Shown in pieces: positions 33,281 to 42,631 of a stretch of DNA of 49,084 bases. The stretch's first letter is position 1. Each line of letters starts with the position of its first letter. Source of the stretch: Cryobacterium algoritolerans (GTDB lineage Bacteria > Actinomycetota > Actinomycetes > Actinomycetales > Microbacteriaceae); assembly GCF_004402785.1 (NCBI RefSeq), contig NZ_SOFP01000031.1, positions 1 through 49,084 on the forward strand. Reading direction: 5' to 3'. Under the pieces are notes generated by a model. The model did not search any database and was not told the DNA's origin. It was given only the letters and a program-made list of their open reading frames with translations. Made by a program: the position numbers and the translations under genes.

Positions 33281-36200
33281 TCACGACGCGGCAGCAGTTG
33301 CCGCGACATGGCGCAGCACGTCGATCAGGTTCGTTATTTGGGCATCGGTGAACAGTTCGTCGGGGCCGTGGGGTGCGAAGTCCGTGAAGGGAGCTTCGTA
33401 GAGCAGGCCGGTCGCGACTGCGCCGCGTTGAGTTAGCTGGTCGATGATGAGTTTCACAAACGCCAGCTGATTTGCGGTGAAGGTTGCGTGTCCGACGAAG
33501 GCATCCAACGCGTCGGAGGCGGCGCCCCGGTCCATGCCCGCGACTGAACGGATGAACAGGCCGAGCCCGTTGGCTTCAGCGGTTCCGAATGCGATTTCTG
33601 CGGCCGAGAAGCCGCCGGTCTCGGTGAGGATGCGTTCGAGTTCAACGAGGTCGAGGCTCGTGAGCTGGCGTCCCATGCGCAACTTGTGCAACACCACCTG
33701 GTCTTGGTGTTCGCGGAGGAAGGCGAGGAGCTTCTCCCGGAACCGTTCACGATCCACACCGGGCGTTGCGATGCGGATCTCCGCCGGCTCAAGCTCACCC
33801 AGTGTGTCCTGGAAGTCGGTGTAGACCATCGCCTGTTTGGTTGTGTCGATGAGGCGCACGAGGCTCCGCAACCGCAGTCGCATCAGTTCGAGCAGACCGA
33901 GTGTCACACCCTCCCACCATTCGTCGCTGGCGACGGCCTGAATGAGTTCGAGGTTCTGTTTGATGATGGGGATGTTTCGTTGCTCACCGAGCACCTCGAC
34001 GATCGCTTGCAGGCGTGTCTTCGCCCATATGAACGCGTTCACATCGTCAGGTTCAACGCTCACGACCCCGAGCTGGGCGCGTAAGGCGAGCAGATCGAAG
34101 CGCTTGGCTGTCTCGTCCGTGTCGAGGGCATCCTTGGAGGATGGAAGCCCGGATAGGTTCTCGGCCGCTGCGTCCAAGTCCTCACCGGTCGGGGTGGTCC
34201 AAGCCCCGGCTTCGGCAAAGCGTTCGACGTGGCGCAGGTGCCGGCGGACGAGGAAGTTGCCGTGGTTCATTCCGGCGACGGCGCCGTGCAGGCTTGCGGC
34301 CACCGACCCGCGCAGGGTCCGCTGACTCGCGTCAGCTGAGCCGAGCGCATCGATCGCTCGCAGGAGATTCAACCGCGCTTTGAAGGACCGTTGACGCAGC
34401 GGTTCGGGCTGGCCCGAAACGGTGCCTGGCATATCGACGTTGAAGAAGGCGATGTTGTCGCAGACGTCGAAGATCATGAAGTCTTCTTTGTCGGCGCCGG
34501 GGCCGTAGAGGTCGGGGCGTAGGCGGGTGCCCCGGCCGATCATCTGCCAGTACTTGGTTTTCGAGTAGACGGGCTTGAAGAACACGAGGTTCGCCACGTC
34601 GGGAACGTCTATGCCTGTGTCGAGCATGTCGACGGAGATTGCGATGTGTGGGGCGCTGTCGGTCTTGGAGAATTCACCGATCAGGTTCTGCACGAACTCG
34701 GTCTTGTAGGTGAGGACCCGGGCGAATTGACCGGCGTACTCCGGGTAGTTGATGTTGAACCGGGCTTCGATGAACTTGGCATGCTCGTTGTTCTTCGCGA
34801 ACACGATCGTCTTGCCGAGGCGGTCTCCGCCGGCAACCCGGCGCCCCTCGGTCATGAGGACCTCAAGTACTTTGTCGACGGTGTCGGCGTTGAACAGCCA
34901 CTTGTTCACCGCGGCCGCGTCGATCTCGTCGGGCACGAGGCCCTCATCCCAGTCGAGTAGATCCCACTGGTCACGTTCGTCCGCGGTCAGATCCGCGTAG
35001 CGGATGCCACGGGCCATGAACCCGAGCGCAATCGGTCGGGCGACGGGCGGCACCAGGTATCCGTCGGCAATGGCTTGGCCGAGCTCATAGGAGTCCGTGG
35101 GTACGCCGTCTTCGAGATTGAAGAGGCTGTACGTGTTGTGGTCGACCTCGTCCTTCGGTGTCGCGGTCAGACCCACGAGTAGGGAGTCGAAGTAGGAGAA
35201 GATCTCGCCGTATTTTTGGTATACCGACCGGTGGGCTTCATCGATGATGATGAGGTCGAAGTAGCCGGGGCCGAACCGGCGCAGACCGCCTTCTGACCCG
35301 GCTCCGCCCTGGTCGATCAGGCCCATTATCGTGCCGTAGGTGGAGACGAAGACTCGGCCGTCGGAATCGCGGTCCGTGAGCAGGTTCACCGGTGCGGCGT
35401 CCGGAAGGTGCTTCTTGAACTGCCCGGTCGCCTGGTTCACAAGTGCGATGCGGTCGGCGAGAAACAGCACTCTCTTGGCCCAATTCGCTCGTATGAGCAC
35501 GTCGGTCAAGGCGATCACCGTGCGCGTCTTGCCGCTGCCGGTTGCCATGACGAGCAGCGCCTTGCGTTCGTGGCCTGACTCGAAGCTCTCGGCGATCTTC
35601 GTCACGGCCTGCACTTGGTAGTGCCGCCCAGCAATGTCCGCGTTGATGCTCGTTCCGGGGGTGCTGCCCGTGCTCACGAGCGGGTGCTTGGCCGTTCGCC
35701 GCTGCACCAGTAGGGCGAGCTGGTCCTGGGTGTAGAACCCGGCGACCGGGCGCGGCGGGTACTGGGTGTCATCCCAGATGTGGTGTTCGTACCCGTTGCT
35801 GTAGAAGATGATGGGGCGCTGACCGAACTGGCGCTCGAGGGCGTCAGCGTAGAGCCGGGCCTGTTCCTGACCTACTCGCGGGTCACGTGTGGTGCGTTTG
35901 GCCTCCACCAGGCCAAGCGGCAGGCCGTCTTCTCCCCAGAGCACGTAGTCGACGAACCCTTTTCCGGGGTCGTCCCGCTTTGCCCCGGCAGCCCGGGGCA
36001 TACCTGTGACCGGGAACTCGCGATCGCGAGTATCCGTGAGGGGCCAGCCGGCTTCGCCGAGCAGCAGGTCGATGAACAGGTGCCGGGTTTCGTCTTCACG
36101 GTAGTCATAGGTGTCGACGATGACGGCGTTCACTGTCTTCGCCGCGGCCATCGCTTCACGCAGCACCGCCAGCTCAGCAGTGAGGTCGTCGTTGTCCTGG

Positions 36201-36724
36201 TTGGCCTTGGCCAGCTGCGCGTCTTTGCCAGCGTTGGCGTCGGCGAGTTTCTGCAACTGCTCCCGTGTGCGGGCGGCGGCCCCCGGCTGTGGGCGCGGAA
36301 TGGAGGCACTGTCGAAGAGCACTCCCGGCGCGGGGCGCAGCTCGGGCGCGGAGGCATAGTGGGTGGCCAACCAGATCAGCACGTGGAAGAGCTCTCGCAC
36401 CACGGGCAGGCTCTGCGTGTGTTTCAGAGCGCCGGCCTGGTGCACGGCGTCGTTGCCCCGCATCCGAATCACGTTCATCTTCGCGTGGATGCCCGGGCCG
36501 ACGAGTGCCTTGAAGGTGGGCTCGAACAGCAGGCTGGAGAGGTCCCTGTTATACGGCAGAGTGAGCGAGTCATCGGCCCGGTACAGCCAGTGCACGACCA
36601 GTTCGATGGTTCGCCGTGCGTAGAAGACCGACGACCGCGGTTCCCCATACGCATAGTGCTCCGAGCGTCGCGCCTCGTCACTGATCTCTGGCCACGCCGC
36701 CGTCACGAAATCGAAATTGCCCAC
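33281..36724 (-). CDS. hsdR: Type I restriction enzyme R subunit
   Basis: The 1147-residue motor-nuclease subunit has an N-terminal DUF4145-like region (to about 125), a short coiled coil, then the nuclease domain (GKGFVDYVLWGEDGLPLGLV, EAKRT: Asp, Glu-X-Lys). The helicase has Walker A ATGSGKTRT, LIIIDEAHRSVYQKY (DEAH), LVGLTATPKDE, DMLDTGIDVPDVANLVFF and WQMIGRGTRLRPDL. The C-terminal HsdR region follows. All motifs needed for translocation and cutting are present. It is the last gene of the leftward operon hsdM-hsdS-mrr-hsdR, 76 bp after the Mrr-like gene. Confidence 0.95.
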   Translation of the reverse strand: MGNFDFVTAAWPEISDEARRSEHYAYGEPRSSVFYARRTIELVVHWLYRADDSLTLPYNRDLSSLLFEPTFKALVGPGIHAKMNVIRMRGNDAVHQAGALKHTQSLPVVRELFHVLIWLATHYASAPELRPAPGVLFDSASIPRPQPGAAARTREQLQKLADANAGKDAQLAKANQDNDDLTAELAVLREAMAAAKTVNAVIVDTYDYREDETRHLFIDLLLGEAGWPLTDTRDREFPVTGMPRAAGAKRDDPGKGFVDYVLWGEDGLPLGLVEAKRTTRDPRVGQEQARLYADALERQFGQRPIIFYSNGYEHHIWDDTQYPPRPVAGFYTQDQLALLVQRRTAKHPLVSTGSTPGTSINADIAGRHYQVQAVTKIAESFESGHERKALLVMATGSGKTRTVIALTDVLIRANWAKRVLFLADRIALVNQATGQFKKHLPDAAPVNLLTDRDSDGRVFVSTYGTIMGLIDQGGAGSEGGLRRFGPGYFDLIIIDEAHRSVYQKYGEIFSYFDSLLVGLTATPKDEVDHNTYSLFNLEDGVPTDSYELGQAIADGYLVPPVARPIALGFMARGIRYADLTADERDQWDLLDWDEGLVPDEIDAAAVNKWLFNADTVDKVLEVLMTEGRRVAGGDRLGKTIVFAKNNEHAKFIEARFNINYPEYAGQFARVLTYKTEFVQNLIGEFSKTDSAPHIAISVDMLDTGIDVPDVANLVFFKPVYSKTKYWQMIGRGTRLRPDLYGPGADKEDFMIFDVCDNIAFFNVDMPGTVSGQPEPLRQRSFKARLNLLRAIDALGSADASQRTLRGSVAASLHGAVAGMNHGNFLVRRHLRHVERFAEAGAWTTPTGEDLDAAAENLSGLPSSKDALDTDETAKRFDLLALRAQLGVVSVEPDDVNAFIWAKTRLQAIVEVLGEQRNIPIIKQNLELIQAVASDEWWEGVTLGLLELMRLRLRSLVRLIDTTKQAMVYTDFQDTLGELEPAEIRIATPGVDRERFREKLLAFLREHQDQVVLHKLRMGRQLTSLDLVELERILTETGGFSAAEIAFGTAEANGLGLFIRSVAGMDRGAASDALDAFVGHATFTANQLAFVKLIIDQLTQRGAVATGLLYEAPFTDFAPHGPDELFTDAQITNLIDVLRHVAATAAAS

Positions 36725-36800
36725 CGCTGAAATCCCCCGGTCCCCAAACGCTTACAAGGCTGACTCTAGCGGCCGCCAGCGCGGACGAACGGGACCGATC

Positions 36801-37754
36801 TCACTCGAAGTAGTCCTCGTCAACCTCGACGACCTCGTACGTGCGTTTGATCTGAACGCCAACGCGGTAGCGAATCATGAGCTCCGCCAGGCGCGGCCCG
36901 TCAATGAGGACCACACGGTTCGGGATCTGCTCAACGTAGTCACGAGCACCCTTCGAGAAGAGACTGGTGGTCACGAAGACGCCCTGTGACGCACCCTTGC
37001 CGGCCAGCGCTCCCACGAACCCCTGAATCTCCGGGCGTTGCACCGTGTTGCCGTCCCCGTAACGCTTCGCCTGCACGTAAATCTGGCTCAGTCCCAAAGC
37101 GTCTTGGTCGATGACACCATCCACCCCGCCGTCGCCCGAGCCGCCCAGACGTCGCCCGCGCTGCTCGGTACCGCCGTAACCCATCATGTTAAGCACGTCG
37201 ACAACGGCCTGCTCAAAAAAGTCGGGATGCTGCTCTCGCAGCCGGCGAATCAAATCGACCGCTGCTTCCGCAGCAAACGCCTGCACGCCAGCCTCAATGA
37301 GCTCAGTCGGGTCCTCGTCGATACTGGAAATTGAGACGGCCGGGGCCGAGGCCTCGCCGCGCATCTTGCCGCGCTGCGGAACGTACGCCTGATACGCGGG
37401 GATCTTCTCGAGCTCCCTCACGCCGAATCCATCAGGTGATTGAGCGAGCAGGTTTCGGCCGGTTTCGGTGATCTGCATGACAGCCCGAGCCGGTTTCGAA
37501 AGCGCCTGCGCCTGCGAAAGGGCCGATGTGGCCCAGCCAATGCGGTTGAGCGCCCGGTACTGACCGGACGGAAGCATCTCAACGCGTCCCGCGGCGGTGA
37601 TGCCAGCCTGGTCGAGCGTGGCCTGCTCAAGACTCTTCTTCGACCAGGTGTTGCCATCAGAGAGCACCTGCAAGAGCGGTTTCATAAAGGCGTGCCACTG
37701 CGGAAGCGTGGAGATGGACTTCGGCTGCTCGACGGACTCGACCAGATCACTCAT
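36801..37754 (-). CDS. Mrr-like restriction endonuclease embedded in the type I operon
   Basis: This 317-residue protein has an N-terminal Mrr_N winged-helix region (about 18-105: PQWHAFMKPLLQVLSDG, TEAGRNLLA-like TETGRNLLAQ) and a C-terminal Mrr_cat domain (about 175-290). The nuclease site is seen as GGSGDGGVDGVIDQD and IYVQAKRYGDGN (Asp, Gln-X-Lys), then GVFVTTSLFSKGARDYVE. Mrr enzymes cut methylated or foreign DNA. The start ATGA overlaps the hsdS stop by 4 bp, so it is made from the type I mRNA, between hsdS and hsdR. Confidence 0.92.
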   Translation of the reverse strand: MSDLVESVEQPKSISTLPQWHAFMKPLLQVLSDGNTWSKKSLEQATLDQAGITAAGRVEMLPSGQYRALNRIGWATSALSQAQALSKPARAVMQITETGRNLLAQSPDGFGVRELEKIPAYQAYVPQRGKMRGEASAPAVSISSIDEDPTELIEAGVQAFAAEAAVDLIRRLREQHPDFFEQAVVDVLNMMGYGGTEQRGRRLGGSGDGGVDGVIDQDALGLSQIYVQAKRYGDGNTVQRPEIQGFVGALAGKGASQGVFVTTSLFSKGARDYVEQIPNRVVLIDGPRLAELMIRYRVGVQIKRTYEVVEVDEDYFE

Positions 37755-38908
37755 AGTTCTCCTCGGCAGGCACGGTGCTGGAGGGACGCGAACAGCTCAT
37801 CAGAATGCGAGATTCCGACCAGAAACGAGAGGCGCAAGGAATTGATCTGATCTATGACTGCGAGAAACACGCGCTGGATGTCGAGAGGCGGTACTTGGAT
37901 AGTAATTCCCTTGATAATGCCGAGGTTCAGGTTCTTCTGACGAATCCCGCGCTGCAAGAGTAAGACCTCGGCGCGCTTCGCCTGAACCGCGAAATAGACA
38001 AACTCAGGTAGCGCTTTGTGTTCGTCTAGAACGCCGAAAGCAATCGCCTGATTACATGTCATTGGGATGGCAGCGATCGCAGATTTGAGAGCGGCAGTAT
38101 CGTACATTCCAAGCAGCAGGGCGCCTTGGGGAACGTACCTGGCCGCACTTTGGTTCACGGCGCTCTCCGAGATCAGTTCCTTCGTTGTTCGAATGAACAT
38201 CGAGTTCAGTTCCCCTGAGGTTGCCCAAGGAATTGATCCCACGAAATACTCCGGCACTGCTCTCGACGGAGTGCCGCCGGACCTCCAGATTCCAATCTCC
38301 TCAAGAGAGTGCGTTGATGCCAGTTCAGCGGAGCTTGTCTGCAGTTCCTCGAAGGCAGAGTCGGCGAGCTCGTCGAGGAGGGTTAGGGCGTGGCGGCGTT
38401 TGGTGCGCAGCTCGTCAGCCTGATCGAGGATCGCCGCGATACGACGCTGCTCAGGCAGAGGGGGAAGCGGGATTTGTATCGATCTTAGGAAATCAGCGGG
38501 TACTCGCTGCTGGCCTCCACTACCCGTCATTCGTCGCTGACCCGCAGAACGGACCTCCGGGCCACGAATCAGATGCAATAGATAACGAGCATCCGCCCTT
38601 TCTTCATCTGCGCGCACTACATGGAATTCCGTCGAACCGAAACCGATTGGATGCTCCAGCTGAGCCTGGGCGATCTTCCCATTCTCAAAGCAGGGTGTGA
38701 TCTTGGCGAAAAGCAAGTCGCCGTCGGTAAAAGCCGTGTAGCCCTTCTTGACCTCCCCATAGGTTCGTGACATTCCCAAACTCGTCGAACCGTGTTCGGA
38801 GACGTCAGCCATGCCCAGGAATGACACTTCATCGCCTTCGTCGAGCACAGAACCAAGTCTTGGATTGATCTCGCTGATCTCCTCCAGCCGCACCGTTGGC
38901 CAAGTCAT
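37751..38908 (-). CDS. hsdS: Type I restriction enzyme specificity subunit
   Basis: The 385-residue subunit has two target-recognition domains each followed by a helical spacer: LPPLPEQRRIAAILDQADEL after the first, and VPPLDIQRVFLAVIDQINSL after the second. The first domain opens WPTVRLEEISEINPRLGS and the second SLEEIGIWRSGGTPSRAV. It sets which bipartite DNA sequence is methylated or cut. It overlaps hsdM by 4 bp and the Mrr-like gene by 4 bp. Confidence 0.94.
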   Translation of the reverse strand: MTWPTVRLEEISEINPRLGSVLDEGDEVSFLGMADVSEHGSTSLGMSRTYGEVKKGYTAFTDGDLLFAKITPCFENGKIAQAQLEHPIGFGSTEFHVVRADEERADARYLLHLIRGPEVRSAGQRRMTGSGGQQRVPADFLRSIQIPLPPLPEQRRIAAILDQADELRTKRRHALTLLDELADSAFEELQTSSAELASTHSLEEIGIWRSGGTPSRAVPEYFVGSIPWATSGELNSMFIRTTKELISESAVNQSAARYVPQGALLLGMYDTAALKSAIAAIPMTCNQAIAFGVLDEHKALPEFVYFAVQAKRAEVLLLQRGIRQKNLNLGIIKGITIQVPPLDIQRVFLAVIDQINSLRLSFLVGISHSDELFASLQHRACRGEL

Positions 38909-40425
38909 TCTGCCGCCGCCAGCGAGATTCGCAACTCAGCCAGGCCCGCCGCGATCTCTGCATCCAGCGCGGCGAGGTCATCAAGGATCTTCCTCGGAGG
39001 TCGGTGAACAACGACCTCGTGCTCGACCTCTTTGTACCGGTTGAGCGAGAGGTCGTAGCCCTGGGCGACGATCTCGGCTTTGGACACCATGAACGACTGC
39101 GCGGTCCGCGGTCGACCCAACTCGACGCCTGTCGATTGGGCGATCGCTGACCAGCGGGCGAAGACGTCGGGCAGGTTGTTCTGCTCGTGCACCGCGGCAT
39201 CTAGCTCGGTGCGCTTGTCGTCGAGGGAGAATCCATCGGCCTGTACGTCGTAGAACCACACGTTGTCGGTGCCACCGGAGCTGGTCTTCGTGAAGAAGAG
39301 AATGGCAGTGGAGACTCCGGCGTACGGCTTAAAGACGCCGCTCGGCAGCTTCACGACCGCGTCGAGCTTGTGGTCCTCAATCAGGATGCGCCGCAGGTCC
39401 TTATGGGCCTTCGAGGAGCCGAAGAGCACCCCGTCGGGCACGATGACGGCAGCACGGCCGCCGTTCTTCAGCAGTCGCAGCGTGAGTACAAGGAAGAGCA
39501 GTTCGGTCTTCTTTGTCTTCACGACGTCGAGCAGGTCCTTGGCGGTGGTCTCGTAGTCGAGGCTGCCGGCGAAGGGCGGGTTGGCGAGCACGAGCGTGTA
39601 GGAATCCGTTTTCGGGTGGTCCTCAGCGAGGGAGTCGCCGCGCTCCATGGTCGGGTTGTCGACACCGTGAAGCATCAGGTTCATGCTTCCAATGCGAGCC
39701 ATTGCGGCGTCGGAGTCGTACCCGGTGAACGCTGGGCCGTTGAAGTGGTCGCGGCTGAGAGTGTCTGTGAAGATTTCGGGGTGATGCTCGCGCAGGTACT
39801 CGCCGGCCACGACCAGGAAGCCGGCTGTGCCCGCGGCGGGGTCGATGATCACGTCGGTGGGGGTGGGCGCTGACATGTCGACCATGAGCTTGATGATGTG
39901 ACGGGGGGTGCGGAACTGCCCGTTGGTGCCAGCTGTGGCGAGCTTGGAGAGCATGTACTCGTACACGTCACCCTTGGTGTCGCGGTCAGCCATGGGAATG
40001 GCGGTGAGGAGGTCGACGACCTTCACGAGGAGCGCCGGGGTGGGGATGGTGAAGCGGGCGTCCTTCATATTGCGGGCATAGCTGGAGCCTGTCTCTCCGA
40101 GCTGCTGCAGGAATGGGAAGACGTGTTGCCCGACGATCGTGAACATCTCATCGGCAGACCGGTTCGCGAACACCGACCAGCGCAGATCGTTGAAGTCGCG
40201 TGGGGCGCGGCCGGTGTCATCCTTCCCCTCAGGGAAGACGCGGTTCTCGATCGGTTGGCCCGTGCGGTTCGCCTTGTTCTCGACGAGGGTGTGCAGGTCG
40301 TCGAGGCGTCGGATGAAGAGGAGGTAGGTGATCTGCTCGATCACCTCGACGGGGTTGGCGATGCCGCCGGTCCAAAACGCGTTCCAGACCTTGTCGATCT
40401 GTGACTTCAATTCCCCAGTTACCAC
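38905..40425 (-). CDS. hsdM: Type I restriction enzyme modification (N6-adenine methyltransferase) subunit
   Basis: The 506-residue methyltransferase starts at GTG 40425, with gaggag about 5 bp further upstream on the coding strand. The N-terminal HsdM helical domain (LKSQIDKVWNAFWTGGIANP) is followed by the SAM-binding motif IDPAAGTAGFLVVAGEYL and catalytic NPPF (LANPPFAGSLDYE). The C-terminal segment has the helical HsdS-contact region. It is the first gene of the operon. Length and motif order are normal. Confidence 0.95.
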   Translation of the reverse strand: MVTGELKSQIDKVWNAFWTGGIANPVEVIEQITYLLFIRRLDDLHTLVENKANRTGQPIENRVFPEGKDDTGRAPRDFNDLRWSVFANRSADEMFTIVGQHVFPFLQQLGETGSSYARNMKDARFTIPTPALLVKVVDLLTAIPMADRDTKGDVYEYMLSKLATAGTNGQFRTPRHIIKLMVDMSAPTPTDVIIDPAAGTAGFLVVAGEYLREHHPEIFTDTLSRDHFNGPAFTGYDSDAAMARIGSMNLMLHGVDNPTMERGDSLAEDHPKTDSYTLVLANPPFAGSLDYETTAKDLLDVVKTKKTELLFLVLTLRLLKNGGRAAVIVPDGVLFGSSKAHKDLRRILIEDHKLDAVVKLPSGVFKPYAGVSTAILFFTKTSSGGTDNVWFYDVQADGFSLDDKRTELDAAVHEQNNLPDVFARWSAIAQSTGVELGRPRTAQSFMVSKAEIVAQGYDLSLNRYKEVEHEVVVHRPPRKILDDLAALDAEIAAGLAELRISLAAAE

Positions 40426-40596
40426 TGTGTGGTGCTCCTCTTGCTGAAACGCTGTGCTGACCGGTTTCGTTCACCGGCGCCGCTGTCGAGTTTGGCAGAG
40501 TATCGGCCGTCGCCGGCATTGGGACGGGGTTGCCATCCATCTGATGACCGTACGTCGGCGCCGACAGTTTGGTGGGGATGTCCCACGCCTCGTCGT

Positions 40597-41355
40597 TCAG
40601 GATGTCGACAGATTCTTTTCGGCCGTGACTTTAATCGAGCTCCCCACTCGGTACTGGGAGTTGATTCTGATTGGTTCGATCAGTCGTTGGTCCTCACTGT
40701 CGAGGGTGCGGACGTTGTTGACTGTCCGGGCTACCGGGTACGCCGTCATTGTCTTGGCGATAGCGATGGAGCTGCGGTCAAGCATCGAGAGGACTTCTTC
40801 CTTGTCGGTGATCTTCTCCGGGCGCAGCCATTGTTCCCACACGTCCAGGGTCAAGAACACGGGCATCCGGTCGTGGATCTCACCGGACGTGTCTCGAGCT
40901 GCGCGGGTGATGATCGTGAACGTGATCTTCCACACGTCTCCCTCCTGGCGGGCAGCGTAGAGGCCGGCCGCGGCCAGCAAGTCGCTGTCGCTGTGGAGGA
41001 AGTAGGGCTGTTTGCCGTCGTCCATCTGCTGCCACTCGTAGTACCCGGCCATGGGCACCAGGCACCGTTGGCTGGCAAATGCGCTCCGGAACATGCCGTT
41101 ACTGGCCACAGATTCCAGGCGTGCGTTGATGGGGGCGGGGCCACCCTGCTTCGCCCAACCCGGCTTCAATCCCCACGAGGCCAAATCCAGGTCACGCTGC
41201 ACCGTTTCGTCGTGGATCCATTCGCGCACGACCGGCGCCGGATCCGTGGGGGCAACACTGTACGAGGGTTTCCAGTCGGCGGCGTTGTCGCCGGTGGCGT
41301 CGAAGACGCTCAGCAGCTCGTCGGTGGTGCTGGGAACCACGAATCTGCCGCACAT
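40597..41355 (-). CDS. SRAP (HMCES/YedK-type) abasic-site DNA-protein crosslink protein
   Basis: The 252-residue SOS-response-associated peptidase family protein forms a covalent link to abasic sites in single-stranded DNA through Cys2 after removal of Met1. Seen are the start MCGRFVV, NARLES with the conserved Asn, the catalytic Glu in GYYEWQ, and the His in HDRMPVFL. It lies upstream of the hsd operon, same strand, 171 bp before hsdM. Chromosomal copies protect stalled forks; on a plasmid it could help during conjugation or damage by restriction, which is speculation. Confidence 0.92.
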   Translation of the reverse strand: MCGRFVVPSTTDELLSVFDATGDNAADWKPSYSVAPTDPAPVVREWIHDETVQRDLDLASWGLKPGWAKQGGPAPINARLESVASNGMFRSAFASQRCLVPMAGYYEWQQMDDGKQPYFLHSDSDLLAAAGLYAARQEGDVWKITFTIITRAARDTSGEIHDRMPVFLTLDVWEQWLRPEKITDKEEVLSMLDRSSIAIAKTMTAYPVARTVNNVRTLDSEDQRLIEPIRINSQYRVGSSIKVTAEKNLSTS

Positions 41356-41437
41356 GCTGTTGAAGCTACCGCTCCCCCGACCTCACCAGCAATGGAATCA
41401 ACCCGTCGCCCTCCGGGCACAGCCGGGAAGAGGTACG

Positions 41438-41563
41438 TCAGACGAGTCGAACGACACCGCACTCCGGGCAGCACCAGAAGGGGCCTTCATCTGTGCCCTC
41501 GATCACCATGCGGACCAAGCATCGTTCGCAGTTCGGCGCACCAAGGTCGTCCATGTCGGCCAT
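41438..41563 (-). CDS. Small zinc-ribbon-like protein
   Basis: The product has 41 residues from ATG 41563 (MADMDDLG). Two Cys pairs, NCERCLV and WCCPECGVV, are spaced like a zinc ribbon. A longer in-frame extension to 41650 is unlikely because it is Arg-rich and lacks a ribosome site. It lies upstream of the SRAP gene on the same strand. Its function is unknown; a role as a metal-binding regulator or accessory factor is conjecture. Confidence 0.6.
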   Translation of the reverse strand: MADMDDLGAPNCERCLVRMVIEGTDEGPFWCCPECGVVRLV

Positions 41564-41737
41564 ACTACGCACGCACCCGCGTTGGATGACTAGCGGATCT
41601 GGTTGCCTTCTCAGAAATCGCTGCGATGACCGGCCGGCCCGACGGATCATGGTGAGATGTCGCCTTCGTATCCCTCCCCCAGGGTTGTGTGAGGGTGAAC
41701 AGCATCCGGGCTGCTGGGTGTGGCGCGACGTGGACCG

Positions 41738-42124
41738 CTAGCGGAAGTTCTTCTTCGAGTCCGTTTCATTGGGGTGGCCGGTGGCGGCTCTCGTGATGTA
41801 CACGCGTCCTGGCTCCTTCACCTTCGCATTGGGCTCGTGAACGGCGTACCAGAGCCGTGCACCGTCGGTCACTTTGTACTGCCACTGTGGAAGGGCTTCA
41901 CCGTCGACCAGGACCGTTTCGAGATCTCCGCGAAGTCGGTAACAGCGATCAGGGTCGTACTTCGCGGGATGCGCGGTGAGGTAGTCGAAGGCGTCTGCCA
42001 GGGCATTCTTCGCGGACGCCTTCAGATCAGTCCAACCGCGTTGGGCTGCAGCACTGCCGAAGAAGATTTCGTACTCGGTGCCCTTGATCGGTCGCGGAAC
42101 CGGGGTACCGCGCTTCCCTGCCAT
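41738..42124 (-). CDS. Probable toxin, RelE/ParE-like
   Basis: This 128-residue basic protein has a C-terminal half consistent with the RelE/ParE fold: YLTAHPAKYDPDRCYRLRGD, WQYKVTDGARLWYAVHE, VYITRAATGHP. The start ATG (42124) follows the antitoxin stop TAG (42127-42125) with no gap, so the pair is translationally coupled. The toxin would act on mRNA at the ribosome or on gyrase. The antitoxin-first order and the adjacent operator match type II modules. The exact subfamily is not certain. Confidence 0.75.
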   Translation of the reverse strand: MAGKRGTPVPRPIKGTEYEIFFGSAAAQRGWTDLKASAKNALADAFDYLTAHPAKYDPDRCYRLRGDLETVLVDGEALPQWQYKVTDGARLWYAVHEPNAKVKEPGRVYITRAATGHPNETDSKKNFR

Positions 42125-42562
42125 CTACGGTCGGATAACGCGGACAGGAACAGCTGGCAGCTCGATGGGCTCAACAGGTGGCATACCCATCGCGTAAGCC
42201 AAGGCTGTTTCCTTCCACTCCTGCTGCGCGCGCAGCAGCCGCTCAAACGTCCCCAGCTCGCTGGCGGCATAGAGCAGCTGCTCGATCTCGGCCGCGTACG
42301 CGCTGAGTTCTTCGGAAGTGAACTCCCCCGTCCACGCAAACAAGTCGGTCAGTGCTGCCGCGACGTCGCCCTTGTTCCTGCCGATCGCGCGGATCAATCG
42401 ACTCGACAGCGCGACACCATTCTCGAGGACGTCAAGATCGTGACCGCGAAGAATCACCAGATCGTCACCGTCACGGCGCGTGATTCGAACCTGGCCCTCG
42501 TCGATGTGGGCCAGAACCTCCTTGGGCTTGCGCAGAAGGTCAGTGAAGGTTGCGGTACTCAT
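42125..42562 (-). CDS. Probable antitoxin, Phd/YefM-like N-terminus
   Basis: The 145-residue protein has an N-terminal block ATFTDLLRKPKEVLAHIDEG resembling the Phd/YefM dimerisation and DNA-binding segment, then RITRRDGDDLVILRGHDLDV. The C-terminal 80 residues are mostly helical (SEELSAYAAEIEQLLYAASE), longer than in classic Phd, and would bind the toxin. The upstream inverted repeat at 42576-42593 is the likely self-repression site. Confidence 0.75.
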   Translation of the reverse strand: MSTATFTDLLRKPKEVLAHIDEGQVRITRRDGDDLVILRGHDLDVLENGVALSSRLIRAIGRNKGDVAAALTDLFAWTGEFTSEELSAYAAEIEQLLYAASELGTFERLLRAQQEWKETALAYAMGMPPVEPIELPAVPVRVIRP

Positions 42563-42575
42563 ACCTACACACTAC

Positions 42576-42593
42576 ATCAGATAAACATCTGAT
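42576..42593. promoter_or_regulatory. Operator of the toxin-antitoxin pair
   Basis: A perfect 7-bp inverted repeat atcagat / atctgat with a 4-base spacer, 14 bp upstream of the antitoxin start. This position covers the promoter or leader and suits autorepression. Confidence 0.65.
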
Positions 42594-42631
42594 TGACGGC
42601 CTGTGGTAATTAGCATTGCCGGCTTAGGAAA

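Noticed and set aside
33206..33436. Small plus-strand frame at the end of hsdR
   Set aside because: Overlaps the conserved C-terminus of hsdR on the other strand and has no motif.
40429..41589. 386-codon plus-strand frame over the SRAP gene
   Set aside because: Antisense to SRAP, whose Cys2, Glu and His active residues are all present.
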